Part shown: positions 15,463 through 24,122 of the stretch, piece by piece
Position numbering within the stretch: the first letter of the stretch is position 1
Layout: every line of letters starts with the position of its first letter
Source of the DNA: an uncultured Clostridia bacterium
GTDB taxonomy: Bacteria > Bacillota > Clostridia > Christensenellales > Aristaeellaceae
Length of the DNA stretch: 39,112 bases
NCBI GenBank assembly: GCA_934647305.1
Contig: CAKUFI010000021.1
Span: forward strand, 1 to 39,112
Direction: 5' to 3'
Program-made: the position numbers and the translations under genes
Notes under the pieces: generated by a model
Databases searched by the model: none
Told to the model about the DNA's origin: nothing
The model's input: only the letters and a program-made list of their open reading frames with translations

Positions 15463-15490
15463 CGGGCGGGAAAGCATGCTTTCCCGCCCG
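15463..15490. repeat. Perfect 28-bp palindrome after the GH2 gene
   Basis: CGGGCGGGAAAGC at the left is matched by its exact complement at the right, with no asymmetric loop. It begins seven bases after the GH2 stop. As RNA it would form a strong hairpin but there is no T-run, so it may be a transcription barrier, an mRNA 3' end protector or a protein-binding dyad. Confidence 0.6.
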
Positions 15491-15542
15491 ATGCCGCCGC
15501 TGAATTGCGCGGCGCCTTAGCTTTCCGGGCATAAAAGTCGTC

Positions 15543-15625
15543 CCGTGCCCACCGTACACGCCGCTGGGCACGATTGAAAGTGCGAGAGGGCTGCGTCCCT
15601 CTCAAGCGCTCCGAGGTTTTTCGGC
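15543..15625 (+). repeat. Dispersed two-hairpin repeat, copy 1
   Basis: About 80 bp that recur inverted at about 28385-28460. Hairpin 1 is GTGCCCA (15547-15553) with TGGGCAC, and hairpin 2 is GAGAGGG with CCCTCTC; conserved GATTGAAAGT lies between them and a T-run ends the element. The two copies share most bases across the whole length. It lies between the convergent GH2 and PHP genes; the rest of 15491-15770 shows nothing else I can support. Confidence 0.7.
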
Positions 15626-15770
15626 AGGCTCGGGGGCGCGAAGCGGCTGCGCGGCGCTCAAAGCGTGCGCGGCAATCCCTCGCGCGCTTTCCGGCGCGGC
15701 GCAAACTGTTTCCCTTGTTCCGTTTTGCCATCCGCATTCGCGTCTTTCCGCGATGCTGCGTCTTATAAGA

Positions 15771-15824
15771 CAAAAACCGCGAACCAGCTGTGCACTCCAA
15801 ACGAGTGCGGCAGCCGATTCGCGG
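15771..15824 (-). terminator. Terminator of the cluster B operon (after the PHP gene)
   Basis: On the minus strand CCGCGAA (15824-15818) pairs with TTCGCGG (15783-15777), enclosing a second small stem (GCACTC / GAGTGC), followed by TTTTTGTC. It lies 11 bp downstream of the PHP gene stop. Confidence 0.8.
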
Positions 15825-15834
15825 CCTGTTGCGC

Positions 15835-16740
15835 CTATCCGAAGACGCGATGCTTCAGGTTCTGGAATTCCTCCTGCGTGGATCCGCAGACCACGTCCGC
15901 GTCGTACGGAAGCAGCGACGTGTCGGCGCGCTTTCCGTCGACCAGCGGCCAGTCACCGCGCTCCATGCTGTTGCCGGGGCGGCCGGTGTGGTCGGTGCCT
16001 CCGCTGAGGTAGAAGTCGTGCGTCCGGGCGAACTGCATGACCTGGCGGGAATCGCAGTCGTCGATGTCCGGGTGGTCGTATTCCGCGCCGCGCAGACCCT
16101 GGCTCCACAGAAGGGGCAGGCTGTCGGTCAGCTCGTGCGGGTGCGCGATAAGGGTCACGCCGCCCGCCTCCCGAATCATGTCGATCGTCTCCTGGGTAGA
16201 CAGCGGTACGCTGACGGGCAGGTCGACGGGCCGGGCGGAGAACAGGTCGTCCCGGAAGGCCCAGTAGTCCTTCTGCGTATACCCCGCCTTGCGCATCAGT
16301 GCGGAGAAGATGTGCTCGTTGCACAGCCAGGCATGCTCGGGCGCGGCCTCCAGCACGTCGTTCCAGGTGATTTCGCGAAACAGCCCGGCCTTCTGGCAGG
16401 CCGCGAGCCACAGCCGCGTCATCCGCTCCGCCTCGTCCTCGCGGCGGGCTAGGTAGGCATGAATCCGGCTCTGCGCCGGGTCGAAGTCGTACCCGGTCAG
16501 GTGCGTCTCGCGCCCGTCCGGCAGCGTCGCGCTGATTTCCACCCCGATCAGCATCTCAAGGCCTGCCTCGTCCGCGGCCTTCTTCAGGCGCGCGCAGCCG
16601 GCGATCGTCTCGTGGTCGGTCAGCGCCAGCGCGCGATAGCCCATTTCCTTCACGATCTGGCACAGCTCCTCCGGCGTGGCAATGCCGTCCGAGTAGATCG
16701 AGTGCAGGTGCAGGTTGGCGTATTTTGTCGTTTGGTTCAT
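15835..16740 (-). CDS. PHP-domain phosphoesterase
   Basis: A 301-residue stand-alone PHP metal-dependent phosphoesterase. Metal ligands are visible in the four PHP motifs: H11 and H13 with D18 (NLHLHSIYSDG), D42-H43 (LTDHETI), E68 (GVEIS), LIAHPHE, and SGGTDHTG near the C-terminus. Relatives hydrolyse small phosphate esters or 3'-5' nucleotides. Its place as the last gene of a sugar-uptake operon, 30 bp after the permease, suggests it acts on a phosphorylated or phosphodiester sugar derivative brought in by cluster B; that is inference. GAGGAGG precedes the ATG. Confidence 0.88.
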   Translation of the reverse strand: MNQTTKYANLHLHSIYSDGIATPEELCQIVKEMGYRALALTDHETIAGCARLKKAADEAGLEMLIGVEISATLPDGRETHLTGYDFDPAQSRIHAYLARREDEAERMTRLWLAACQKAGLFREITWNDVLEAAPEHAWLCNEHIFSALMRKAGYTQKDYWAFRDDLFSARPVDLPVSVPLSTQETIDMIREAGGVTLIAHPHELTDSLPLLWSQGLRGAEYDHPDIDDCDSRQVMQFARTHDFYLSGGTDHTGRPGNSMERGDWPLVDGKRADTSLLPYDADVVCGSTQEEFQNLKHRVFG

Positions 16741-16770
16741 CGTTCAGTCCTCCTCACATGTTTCAGACGC

Positions 16771-17664
16771 TCAGCCCTTGACTGCGCCGATCATGATGCC
16801 CTTGATGAAGAAGCGCTGCAGGAAGGGATAGACCAGCAGGATGGGCAGCACGGTGATCAGGGTGACGGTCATCTTCACGCCGGTGGGGGTGATGTAGTCC
16901 TCGGCGCGGATGACCTCGGAGGACTCGGCCATGAGCTTGGCCAGCGCCTCCGCCTCCTGAAGGTAGTTGTACAGCATGTACTGCAGCGTCAGCAGCTTCT
17001 TGTTGCGGAAGGTGTAGATGTGGTTGTCGAACCAGCTGTTCCACTGGCCGACTGCCGAGTAGATGGCGATCGTGGCGATGATGGGCACCGACAGCGGCAC
17101 GATCAGGCGCAGGATGATCTGGTCGTAGCGCGCCCCGTCCAGCACGGCGCTTTCCTCCAGCGCGGGCGGGAGCGACTCGATATATGTCTTGACCAGTATG
17201 ACGTAGTAGGCGCTGACCATGCTGGGCAGTACGTAGGCGGCGAAGCGGTTGAGCAGGCCGTAGGAGCGGAAGACCAGGTAGGTCGGAATCATGCCGCCGG
17301 AGACGTACATCGTGACGATCAGGAAGCGATAGAGCACCTTGCGGAAGGGCATTTTCTCCTTGGTGAACAGGTAGCCCAGCACCGTGCAGCAGAACACGGT
17401 CGCCGCCGTGCCCACGACGGTGCGCGCCACGCTCATGCCAAAGGCCTGAAACACGCCCTGAAGCGCCAGCACCTTCTTGACGTTGGTCAGGCTGAAGCCG
17501 CGCGGCAGGAAGGTCACGGTCTGGTTCTTGAGCACCGCGGGGTCGCTGATCGTGTAGATGAGCACGTACCACAGCGGGTAAGCGCACAGGATCAGAAACG
17601 CCGCGAAAAAGGTGTAGTTGAGCACGTTGAACAGCACCCGCGAGGGGGTGATTTTCTTCTTCAT
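16771..17664 (-). CDS. CUT1 sugar ABC transporter permease, YtcP type (cluster B)
   Basis: A 297-residue permease with six predicted membrane segments, the first being FNVLNYTFFAAFLILCAYPL. The EAA loop reads PPALEESAVLDGARYDQIIL and the C-terminus VYPFLQRFFIKGIMIGAVKG is the YtcP signature. It forms the channel with the LplB-type partner whose gene ends 13 bp upstream. AAGGAGG lies eight bases before the start. No ATPase is encoded in the cluster. Confidence 0.92.
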   Translation of the reverse strand: MKKKITPSRVLFNVLNYTFFAAFLILCAYPLWYVLIYTISDPAVLKNQTVTFLPRGFSLTNVKKVLALQGVFQAFGMSVARTVVGTAATVFCCTVLGYLFTKEKMPFRKVLYRFLIVTMYVSGGMIPTYLVFRSYGLLNRFAAYVLPSMVSAYYVILVKTYIESLPPALEESAVLDGARYDQIILRLIVPLSVPIIATIAIYSAVGQWNSWFDNHIYTFRNKKLLTLQYMLYNYLQEAEALAKLMAESSEVIRAEDYITPTGVKMTVTLITVLPILLVYPFLQRFFIKGIMIGAVKG

Positions 17665-17677
17665 TGCCCGCGCCTCC

Positions 17678-18610
17678 TTACACGATCGACTGGCCGCGCA
17701 CGCGCCGGGCCAGCAGGTTGGCGACGGCCAGCATGACGACGCTGACGACCGACTTCATGATGCCCACCGCGGTGGCGTAGGAATAGTCGCCCAGCTGCAT
17801 GCCCATGCGGTAGATGTACAGGTCGAGCACCTCGATCTTGTCATAGACGATGGCGTTCTTGAAGACGTAGTACTGTTCATAGCCGGTGTTGACGAAGTTC
17901 GAGACCGACAGGATCAGCAGCACGATGAACGTGGGCAGCAGGCTGGGCAGCGTAATGTGCAGCGCGCTCTGGAAGCGACCCGCGCCGTCGATCGAGGCGG
18001 CCTCGTACAGCTCCTGATCCACGCCGGAAATCGCGGCGATGTAGATGATCGAACTCCAGCCCAGGCCCTTCCACTGGGCGAGCGCCGTCTGGAAAACGTA
18101 GACCAGCTTTTCGTTGGTCAGGAGCGAGCTGGGGGCGGAGAGCAGGCCGAGCTTCATGTAGAGCAGGTTGTTCACCACGCCCTCGCTTGAGAACATCGCG
18201 AAGGCCAGCGAGTAGCAGATGACCCAGCTGACAAAGTGCGGCAGGGTGGTCACGGTCTGGGTCAGCTTGCGGAACCTGGGGAAGGAGATCTCGTTGAGGC
18301 AGATCGCGAAGATCATGGGCAGCGGCGAAAGCAGGAACCCGATGCCCGAGAAGATCAGCGTGTTTTTCAGGGCGTTGAGTATGTCCGGGTCGGTCAGCAC
18401 CATTTTGAAGTACTTCAGCCCCACGAAGGCGCAATCAAAAAGCGGCTTGCCCGGGCGATACTGAAACAGGGCGTACGCCCAGCCCATCAGCGGGACGTAA
18501 TTGAGCAGCAGCACGGCCGCGAGGAACGGAAACGCCATGAAAAACAGCACCCATTCCTTCTTTGGTTTTCTTTTCGGAGCCGCGCGCCGGCCGGAGGTCA
18601 TTTTCTGCAT
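17678..18610 (-). CDS. CUT1 sugar ABC transporter permease, LplB type (cluster B)
   Basis: A 310-residue permease. After a basic N-terminus (RRAAPKRKPKKE) comes the first membrane segment and the LplB hallmark NYVPLMGWAYALFQYRPGKP. The EAA loop is YEAASIDGAGRFQSALHITL. The C-terminal ANLLARRVRGQSIV is typical. It is the second gene of the cluster B operon, 76 bp after the binding-protein gene. Confidence 0.92.
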   Translation of the reverse strand: MQKMTSGRRAAPKRKPKKEWVLFFMAFPFLAAVLLLNYVPLMGWAYALFQYRPGKPLFDCAFVGLKYFKMVLTDPDILNALKNTLIFSGIGFLLSPLPMIFAICLNEISFPRFRKLTQTVTTLPHFVSWVICYSLAFAMFSSEGVVNNLLYMKLGLLSAPSSLLTNEKLVYVFQTALAQWKGLGWSSIIYIAAISGVDQELYEAASIDGAGRFQSALHITLPSLLPTFIVLLILSVSNFVNTGYEQYYVFKNAIVYDKIEVLDLYIYRMGMQLGDYSYATAVGIMKSVVSVVMLAVANLLARRVRGQSIV

Positions 18611-18686
18611 GCCGTCACTGCCTTTCTGTGATATGCTCGGAGGCGGCCATCCGCCCGGAAAGCCGCCTCGCGAACGTCATTGTGAT

Positions 18687-20375
18687 TTACTTGCCGATGA
18701 TCGGGTCGACCATGCTGTGCGCCTTCGCCTGCGCCTCGCTGGCCCAGGCCCAGGCCTCGGGTTCGCCCGCCTTTTCGAGGTCGGCGAGCACCTGCTCCTG
18801 GATGGCGTCAAACTCTTCCTGGTTCGCGGCCATGACCAGCTTGGGCACGGCGGTGTAGACCACGTCGTTGCACTTGGTCAGGATGCGCAGGATGTCGGTC
18901 GGGATGGGCTCGCGGGCGACCGCCACCAGCTGAGAGAAGTTGTGGCTGTGGTCGATGATCTTGCCTTCATCAACCAGCTTCTGGCGGGCCTGAGAGGGAT
19001 AGGACACGCCGTAGTAGTCGGAGTAGTCCTTCATGATGGGCGTCATGGAAGCGGCGCGCATCTCGTCGGTCTCGAACAGGCTCAGCGGATAGCCGTCGGA
19101 GTGGGACATGCCGGGCTGCGAAATGCGGATGGGAGTGGTCACGCCCACGCCGGATTTCTTCAGCGCGTCGCCGTTCTCCTGATACATGGCGATGGTCTCG
19201 TCGGTCAGCGTGGGCACGCCGTCGACGTAGTTCCAGTGCACGCCCTCGATACCGGAGTAGAGCGCGCGCTCGGCTTCCTCGGTGTGCATGTAGTCGATCC
19301 AGGCCAGCGCCGCCTTCCAGTTCTCGCTGGAGGAGGACACGAACACCTGCTGGTCCGGATAGTAGCCGGCCAGGTGAATCTTGTTGCCGAAGAGCATCGC
19401 GCCGGTCGCCGGGGCCACGACGTAGCCGTTGGCAGAGCTGTCGGTCGCCACGCCGGCGTACTGACCGGCCTCGATCTTGGCGGTGAGCTCGGCGTTCGTC
19501 TGGGTGAAGGAATCGGGATCGAGCAGGCCCTTGTTGTACAGGGCGTTGGCGAAGCGCATCTCCTGCCAGAAGGTGGAGCGTTCGGTGTTGGTGTAGCCGT
19601 TGTAGAGCACGTTGTCATCCATGCCCTCCATGTACAGGTAGCCGGAGAACGTCCACAGGTTCATCAGGCTCTCGTTGGTCGGGAAGGTGCGCCAGCCAGT
19701 CCAGCTATTGATATCATCGATATAGCCGAAGGCGTACACCGGCTTGCCGTCGGCGGTCTGCGGGTGCTTCTCGACCATCTGGGCGAGCGCGTCGATATAG
19801 GCGGCGTCATTGGCGATGTCGGGCGCGCCGATTTCCTTGTACCACTCCCAGTTGACCACGTAGCCGCGGGTGCTGTTCTGTCCGCCTCCGCGCATCTCCA
19901 GGCCGTAGGTGGTCGGGATGAAGTACAGGCCGTTGTCCTCGCCGCCGGCCAGGCTCTGCATCAGCTCGTTGCGCTGGGCGAACTTCTCGTCCAGCATGTG
20001 GGGCGCGTACTCCTCCAGCAGCGGGGCCAGGTTCAGGGCGTAGCCGTTGTCCATGACGGTCTGCACCTGAGTGGCGGTGTAGAAGTACACGATGTCCGGC
20101 AGCTCGCCCGAGGCGTACATCAGGTTCAGCTTGTCGTTGTCGTAGCAGTCGTACTCCAGGTTGATGCGATAGCCGTACTTGTCGGCGATCTGGTCGAAGA
20201 CCCACTTGTACACGTCGGTCTCATACCAGGCCACAGGGGTCTTCTGCAGCTCGCGGTAGGACACCAGGGAGAGCGTGACCTCCTCGGGCTCGGCGCTCGC
20301 GCTCGCGCAGAAGCAGCCGCACAGCAGGCAGAGGGTCAGCAGCAGGCTCAGGAAACCGGAGACAGTTTTTTTCAT
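18687..20375 (-). CDS. Extracellular solute-binding lipoprotein (cluster B)
   Basis: A 562-residue sugar-binding receptor. The signal peptide MKKTVSGFLSLLLTLCLLCG ends in a lipobox-like LCGC, so C21 is probably lipidated. The open frame extends upstream to 20432, but that stretch has no signal-peptide character; the ATG at 20375 has AAAGGGG about 11 bases before it. The mature part shows the family pattern (SGELPDIVYFYT near residue 95). First gene of the cluster B operon, expressed from the divergent region next to the two-component genes. Confidence 0.92.
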   Translation of the reverse strand: MKKTVSGFLSLLLTLCLLCGCFCASASAEPEEVTLSLVSYRELQKTPVAWYETDVYKWVFDQIADKYGYRINLEYDCYDNDKLNLMYASGELPDIVYFYTATQVQTVMDNGYALNLAPLLEEYAPHMLDEKFAQRNELMQSLAGGEDNGLYFIPTTYGLEMRGGGQNSTRGYVVNWEWYKEIGAPDIANDAAYIDALAQMVEKHPQTADGKPVYAFGYIDDINSWTGWRTFPTNESLMNLWTFSGYLYMEGMDDNVLYNGYTNTERSTFWQEMRFANALYNKGLLDPDSFTQTNAELTAKIEAGQYAGVATDSSANGYVVAPATGAMLFGNKIHLAGYYPDQQVFVSSSSENWKAALAWIDYMHTEEAERALYSGIEGVHWNYVDGVPTLTDETIAMYQENGDALKKSGVGVTTPIRISQPGMSHSDGYPLSLFETDEMRAASMTPIMKDYSDYYGVSYPSQARQKLVDEGKIIDHSHNFSQLVAVAREPIPTDILRILTKCNDVVYTAVPKLVMAANQEEFDAIQEQVLADLEKAGEPEAWAWASEAQAKAHSMVDPIIGK

Positions 20376-20574
20376 GTGAGTTTGTTCCCCTTTCTCGTCT
20401 TGTTTTCGGTGCGTTTCGGGTGCGGTTTTCACGACCGTCCGGGCAGGAAGCGCGTGTCCTCCCTTCCGGACGCAGACAGTATGGCACGCCTCGATCAGAT
20501 CGCCGTCAGCGTTCCATCAAAAGCGCGTCAAATTTCCATGAACGCCGTTCCCTCAATCCGCCCGATCTGTTTCT

Positions 20575-20603
20575 ATCATACGCACATTTTCCGTTAATTT
20601 CAA
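20575..20603 (-). promoter_or_regulatory. Promoter of the cluster B uptake operon
   Basis: On the minus strand TTGAAA (20603-20598), 17 bp, then TATGAT (20580-20575). Transcription would start near 20568, giving an untranslated leader of nearly 200 nt before the binding-protein ATG at 20375. I see no recognised riboswitch in that leader. The -10 box departs from consensus, as expected for an activated promoter. Confidence 0.65.
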
Positions 20604-20660
20604 TACACTTTTCCGGGCAGTTGCTTGCCCGATTCGCGCCGAGTGCGCGGAAAGTGTGTC

Positions 20661-20702
20661 AGACTTGCACAAATCATCACCTGCACTTGAACGATACGTC
20701 TT
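20661..20702. promoter_or_regulatory. Direct-repeat operator candidate for the AraC-type response regulator
   Basis: ACTTGCACAAAT (from 20663) and ACTTGAACGATA (from 20685) are similar half-sites in the same orientation, 22 bp apart, two helical turns. This is the usual geometry of AraC-family sites. They lie between the divergent promoters of the uptake operon and of the two-component operon. The assignment is inference from spacing and position. Confidence 0.45.
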
Positions 20703-20728
20703 TCTTTCCCCCAGCCTCGCCCGCGCGG

Positions 20729-20758
20729 TTGACAGGTAAAACCCGGACACTTTATAAT
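20729..20758 (+). promoter_or_regulatory. Promoter of the response regulator-histidine kinase operon
   Basis: A perfect TTGACA (20729-20734), 18 bp, and a perfect TATAAT (20753-20758), with the start codon at 20788 behind GGGAGG. A constitutive-looking sigma-A promoter. Confidence 0.88.
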
Positions 20759-20787
20759 GAAAAGAGAAACCGAAGGGAGGGCGAAGG

Positions 20788-22206
20788 ATGTACACCGCCG
20801 CAATCGCCGAGGACGAAGCGTTGATTCTGGCCGGCATCACGTCGAGCGTAGACTGGGAAAAGCTGGGGATCTGTGCGCCTGAGTGCTTTTCGGACGGCCT
20901 GTCCGCCTGGGCGCACTGCGAAAAGCGCATGCCCGATCTGCTGATTACCGACCTGCGCATGCCCGGACTGACCGGCCAGGAGCTGATCGAGCGCGTCAGG
21001 CGGCTCTCCCGGCGCACGCGCATCCTCGTCGTGACCTGCCTGCAGGACTTTCCCGCGATCCACTGCATCATCGACAAGGATCTGACCAGCTACCTGCTCA
21101 AGGCCACCATGGCCGCGGGCGATGTGGAGGAGGCCGTGAAGCGCGCCGTCACGCAGCTTCGGGCGCTGGACGGCACGACCGCGGGCGCGGATTCGGCGGG
21201 CGCGCGGCAGGTCATGGACGCGTACATTCGCCTGGGCCGGGCGACCGCGCAGGAATTCGAGCGCGCCTTTCCGCAGGTGGGCTCCGCAGTGTTCTGGACG
21301 GCGGACGGCGCGTCCCGCGAGGGGATTCTGGCGCGCCTGAACGTGCTGTCCGCCTGGGAGGTCTCGATGGACGACGAGGTGTGCGTCGCCCTGGCGCGGG
21401 AGCCGATCGACGCGTCGCTGCTGACCGGATGCCTGGGCGGCCTGGCGAAGGATCTCTCCCCCGCGCCCCGGTTCGCGGCCCACTCGCTGAGCGTGCCGAT
21501 TGAGGGCCTGCCCGCGCTCTATCACAGGGCCGAGCTGATCCTGCGCTCGCCCTTCTTCTATCCCCGGTCGTTCTACGACTTCACCGGCGGCGCGCGAACC
21601 GCGCCCTCGTTCGAGAAGGAGGGCGTGCGGCGGCTCGCGCAGCATCCGCTGACGCAGGCGCTGGTGCGGGGCGGAAACCAGGCAATTTCCGAGTGCCTGC
21701 ACATACTGGACGTGTCCTATGGGCTGAACGAACCGCTGTACAAAACGGCGCTTCACCGGCTGTCGGCCAGTCTGGCGCTGCACTTTCCCGCGGCCGCCCT
21801 CCCCCAGACCGCCGACGCGCCCGAGGCCCTGCGCGCGCTGCTCGCCGCCCTGCCCGAATACGAGATTTCGCCCAGCTACCGCGCCACCATTCAGGAAATC
21901 TGCCTGTACATCCAGGAGCGCTTCGCCTTCGACTCGGTGCGCCTGAGCGGCCTGGCGGAGCGGTATTCCTTCAGCCAGGGGTATCTGGCGCTGCTGTTTC
22001 AGAAGAACACCGGGCTGTCCTTCACCGAATACCTGTCGCTGCTGCGCATGGACGCGGCGGCGCGCATGCTCGCGCAGACCGACCTGCCCATTCGCACGGT
22101 GGCCGAGCGCTGCGGCTTTTCCTCCGAGTCCTACTTCACGCGCTACTTTTCTCAGCGCGCGGGCCGCAGCCCCAAGGCCTGGCGAAGGGAGATGCGCTCT
22201 TCATGA
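20788..22206 (+). CDS. AraC-type response regulator (YesN family)
   Basis: A 472-residue two-component regulator. The receiver domain (about 1-120) has the acidic pair E8-D9, the phosphoacceptor D55 in LLITDLRMPG and a conserved lysine in SYLLKAT. A less conserved middle part follows, and the C-terminus (about 370-472) is a double helix-turn-helix AraC domain ending ERCGFSSESYFTRYFSQRAG. It most likely activates the divergent binding-protein/permease operon. It overlaps the kinase gene by four bases (ATGA), so the two are coupled. Confidence 0.93.
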   Translation: MYTAAIAEDEALILAGITSSVDWEKLGICAPECFSDGLSAWAHCEKRMPDLLITDLRMPGLTGQELIERVRRLSRRTRILVVTCLQDFPAIHCIIDKDLTSYLLKATMAAGDVEEAVKRAVTQLRALDGTTAGADSAGARQVMDAYIRLGRATAQEFERAFPQVGSAVFWTADGASREGILARLNVLSAWEVSMDDEVCVALAREPIDASLLTGCLGGLAKDLSPAPRFAAHSLSVPIEGLPALYHRAELILRSPFFYPRSFYDFTGGARTAPSFEKEGVRRLAQHPLTQALVRGGNQAISECLHILDVSYGLNEPLYKTALHRLSASLALHFPAAALPQTADAPEALRALLAALPEYEISPSYRATIQEICLYIQERFAFDSVRLSGLAERYSFSQGYLALLFQKNTGLSFTEYLSLLRMDAAARMLAQTDLPIRTVAERCGFSSESYFTRYFSQRAGRSPKAWRREMRSS

Positions 22207-24038
22207 GAAACCGATTTCGTTCCTTCCGCTTTCGGGTGCTTGCCATGGTGTGCGCGCTGGTGCTGACGGCCATCCTGCTGCCCTCGATGATTATCGCGGA
22301 GCACACGACCAAGGTTGAAATCCAGAACGACGAGCAGCGCATCGCGGAGAGCTTCCAGGTGCTCGAAAGGACGCTCACCAAAATGCTGGGCGAGGCCGTC
22401 GACGTGGTGAACACCGTCGCCGCGCAGCCCGCGGTGGAGCAATACGTGCTGGGGCAGGCGATGACTCCGCTTGAGAAGGTGGAGAACAAAAAGGCGTTCG
22501 ACCAGGCGCTGCAAAGCGCGTTTTACCTCAGCCCCTGCGTCACGGACATCCTGTTCCTGCACGAAGACCGCACCCTGCAGGGCAGCTCGCTCGACTGGCA
22601 CTACAGCGCCGAGACCGATTCCTGGAGCCCGTTTCACGAGACCGCCTTCCTGACCGGCGCGCGCAGCCGAACCACCGACTGGTGCACCGTGGTGCAGGCG
22701 TCCTCGCTGCTGCCGAGCATGCCCTCCGAACCGCAGCGGACGGGTTGGCGCATCTGCGCGGCCAACCGGCTTTCCTTCACCTACGCGGGCGCGGCGCCCG
22801 TGCGGGGCGTGGTCATGGTCACGGCGATCAGCGAGCAGACGGTGCGCGACTGCTTTTCCCATCTCTCCGGCGCGGGCGCGCAGGTCATGGTGCTCTCCTC
22901 CGACGGCACCTGCCTGTCCTCCACTGCCGAGGACGCGATCGGCCGGCCCGCTTTTTTCGCCGAGCGCCTTCCCGAGCAAAAAAGCGGCAGTTTTTCCTGC
23001 GCCCGGGAGAACGGGGCCAGGTATCAGGTGTTTTATCGCCGGCTGAACCTCTCCGGCTGGGTGCTGGCCCGGTACGTGCCGATGGACGTCTACCTGAGCG
23101 CCGGACGAAGCATGCGGCGGCTTACGCTGTGGATCTGCGCCGCGGCGGCGCTGGTGCTGATCCCGCTGACCGCCCTGTGGAGCAGGAGCATCTGCCGCCC
23201 GCTGGAGGACCTGGCCGAGGTGATGCGCCGGGTGCGCGACGGCGAGCTGAACCGGCGGGTCGTATCCCGCGAACACGACGCGGAGGAGGTGCGCCTCGTG
23301 GCCGAGCAGACCAACCAGATGCTCGCCTCGATCAACGACCTGATCGCGCGCAACGAGAAAAACGAGCGCGCCAAGCATCGCCTGGAAATGCGCACGCTGC
23401 AGGCCCAGATCACGCCCCACTTCCTGTTCAACACGCTCACCTCCATCCGCTGGGCCGCCTCGATGTCGGGCAGCAAGCACGTCGCGCGGCTGCTGGAGCT
23501 GTTCACGCGGCTGCTGCACCCGATCTTCAGCGACTGGTCCGAGGAGTGGACGCTGCGGCAGGAGCTGGCCTACACCCAGAACTACGTCGACCTGATTCAC
23601 CTGCGCTTCAACGGGCAGCTGCCCGGCGGCGCGCCCACCGGCGAGGAAAAAATCCGCATCTCGATCGAATGCGCCTGTGAAGACGGGATTCTGCCGCGCT
23701 TCACGCTTCAGCCCATCCTCGAAAACTGCTGCGAGCACGCCCAGACCGTCGGGCGAACGCTCCACGTGAACGTGCGCATCGAGCAGACCAGCGAGGGCCT
23801 GCTGTGCACGATTCGCGACGACGGCGCGGGCATGGACGCGGCCACGCTTGAGCGCCTGACCGAAACCCTGCAGTGTGAAACCGAGCCCGCGCGCGGCCCG
23901 GACGGCCATCGCCACATCGGCATGTACAACATCCATCGCCGCCTGCTGATGCTCTACGGCGAGGGCAGCGGCCTGTCGATCGACTCCGCGCCCGGACTGG
24001 GCACGACCGTCGCGCTGCGCGTCAATCGGGGCATGTGA
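22203..24038 (+). CDS. Sensor histidine kinase (YesM family)
   Basis: A 611-residue membrane kinase. A first membrane helix (about 11-31) and a second (about 306-326) enclose an extracytoplasmic sensor domain, followed by HAMP (about 327-380). The His_kinase domain has H406 in QAQITPHFLFNTL, and the HATPase has N508 in PILENCCEH, DDGAGMD (539-545) and GLGTTV (598-603). It probably senses the cluster B sugar or its binding protein outside the cell and phosphorylates the upstream regulator. The frame is open further upstream, but the ATG at 22203 overlapping the regulator stop is clearly the start. Confidence 0.93.
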   Translation: MRNRFRSFRFRVLAMVCALVLTAILLPSMIIAEHTTKVEIQNDEQRIAESFQVLERTLTKMLGEAVDVVNTVAAQPAVEQYVLGQAMTPLEKVENKKAFDQALQSAFYLSPCVTDILFLHEDRTLQGSSLDWHYSAETDSWSPFHETAFLTGARSRTTDWCTVVQASSLLPSMPSEPQRTGWRICAANRLSFTYAGAAPVRGVVMVTAISEQTVRDCFSHLSGAGAQVMVLSSDGTCLSSTAEDAIGRPAFFAERLPEQKSGSFSCARENGARYQVFYRRLNLSGWVLARYVPMDVYLSAGRSMRRLTLWICAAAALVLIPLTALWSRSICRPLEDLAEVMRRVRDGELNRRVVSREHDAEEVRLVAEQTNQMLASINDLIARNEKNERAKHRLEMRTLQAQITPHFLFNTLTSIRWAASMSGSKHVARLLELFTRLLHPIFSDWSEEWTLRQELAYTQNYVDLIHLRFNGQLPGGAPTGEEKIRISIECACEDGILPRFTLQPILENCCEHAQTVGRTLHVNVRIEQTSEGLLCTIRDDGAGMDAATLERLTETLQCETEPARGPDGHRHIGMYNIHRRLLMLYGEGSGLSIDSAPGLGTTVALRVNRGM

Positions 24039-24065
24039 GGGCGGAAACGCGCTCCGGGTAAAACA

Positions 24066-24116
24066 ATCCCCGCGTTCGAAGGAATCGCTCCTCCGGCGCG
24101 GGGATGCTGTTTTTTA
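24066..24116 (+). terminator. Terminator after the histidine kinase gene
   Basis: ATCCCCGCG (24066-24074) pairs perfectly with CGCGGGGAT (24097-24105), followed by GCTG and a run of six Ts. It lies between the convergent kinase and plsC genes. Confidence 0.88.
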
Positions 24117-24122
24117 GTGCGG

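Noticed and set aside
12769..15477. A 902-codon open frame antisense to the GH2 gene
   Set aside because: Same reason: it lies fully opposite a well-supported GH2 gene and has no recognisable protein features.
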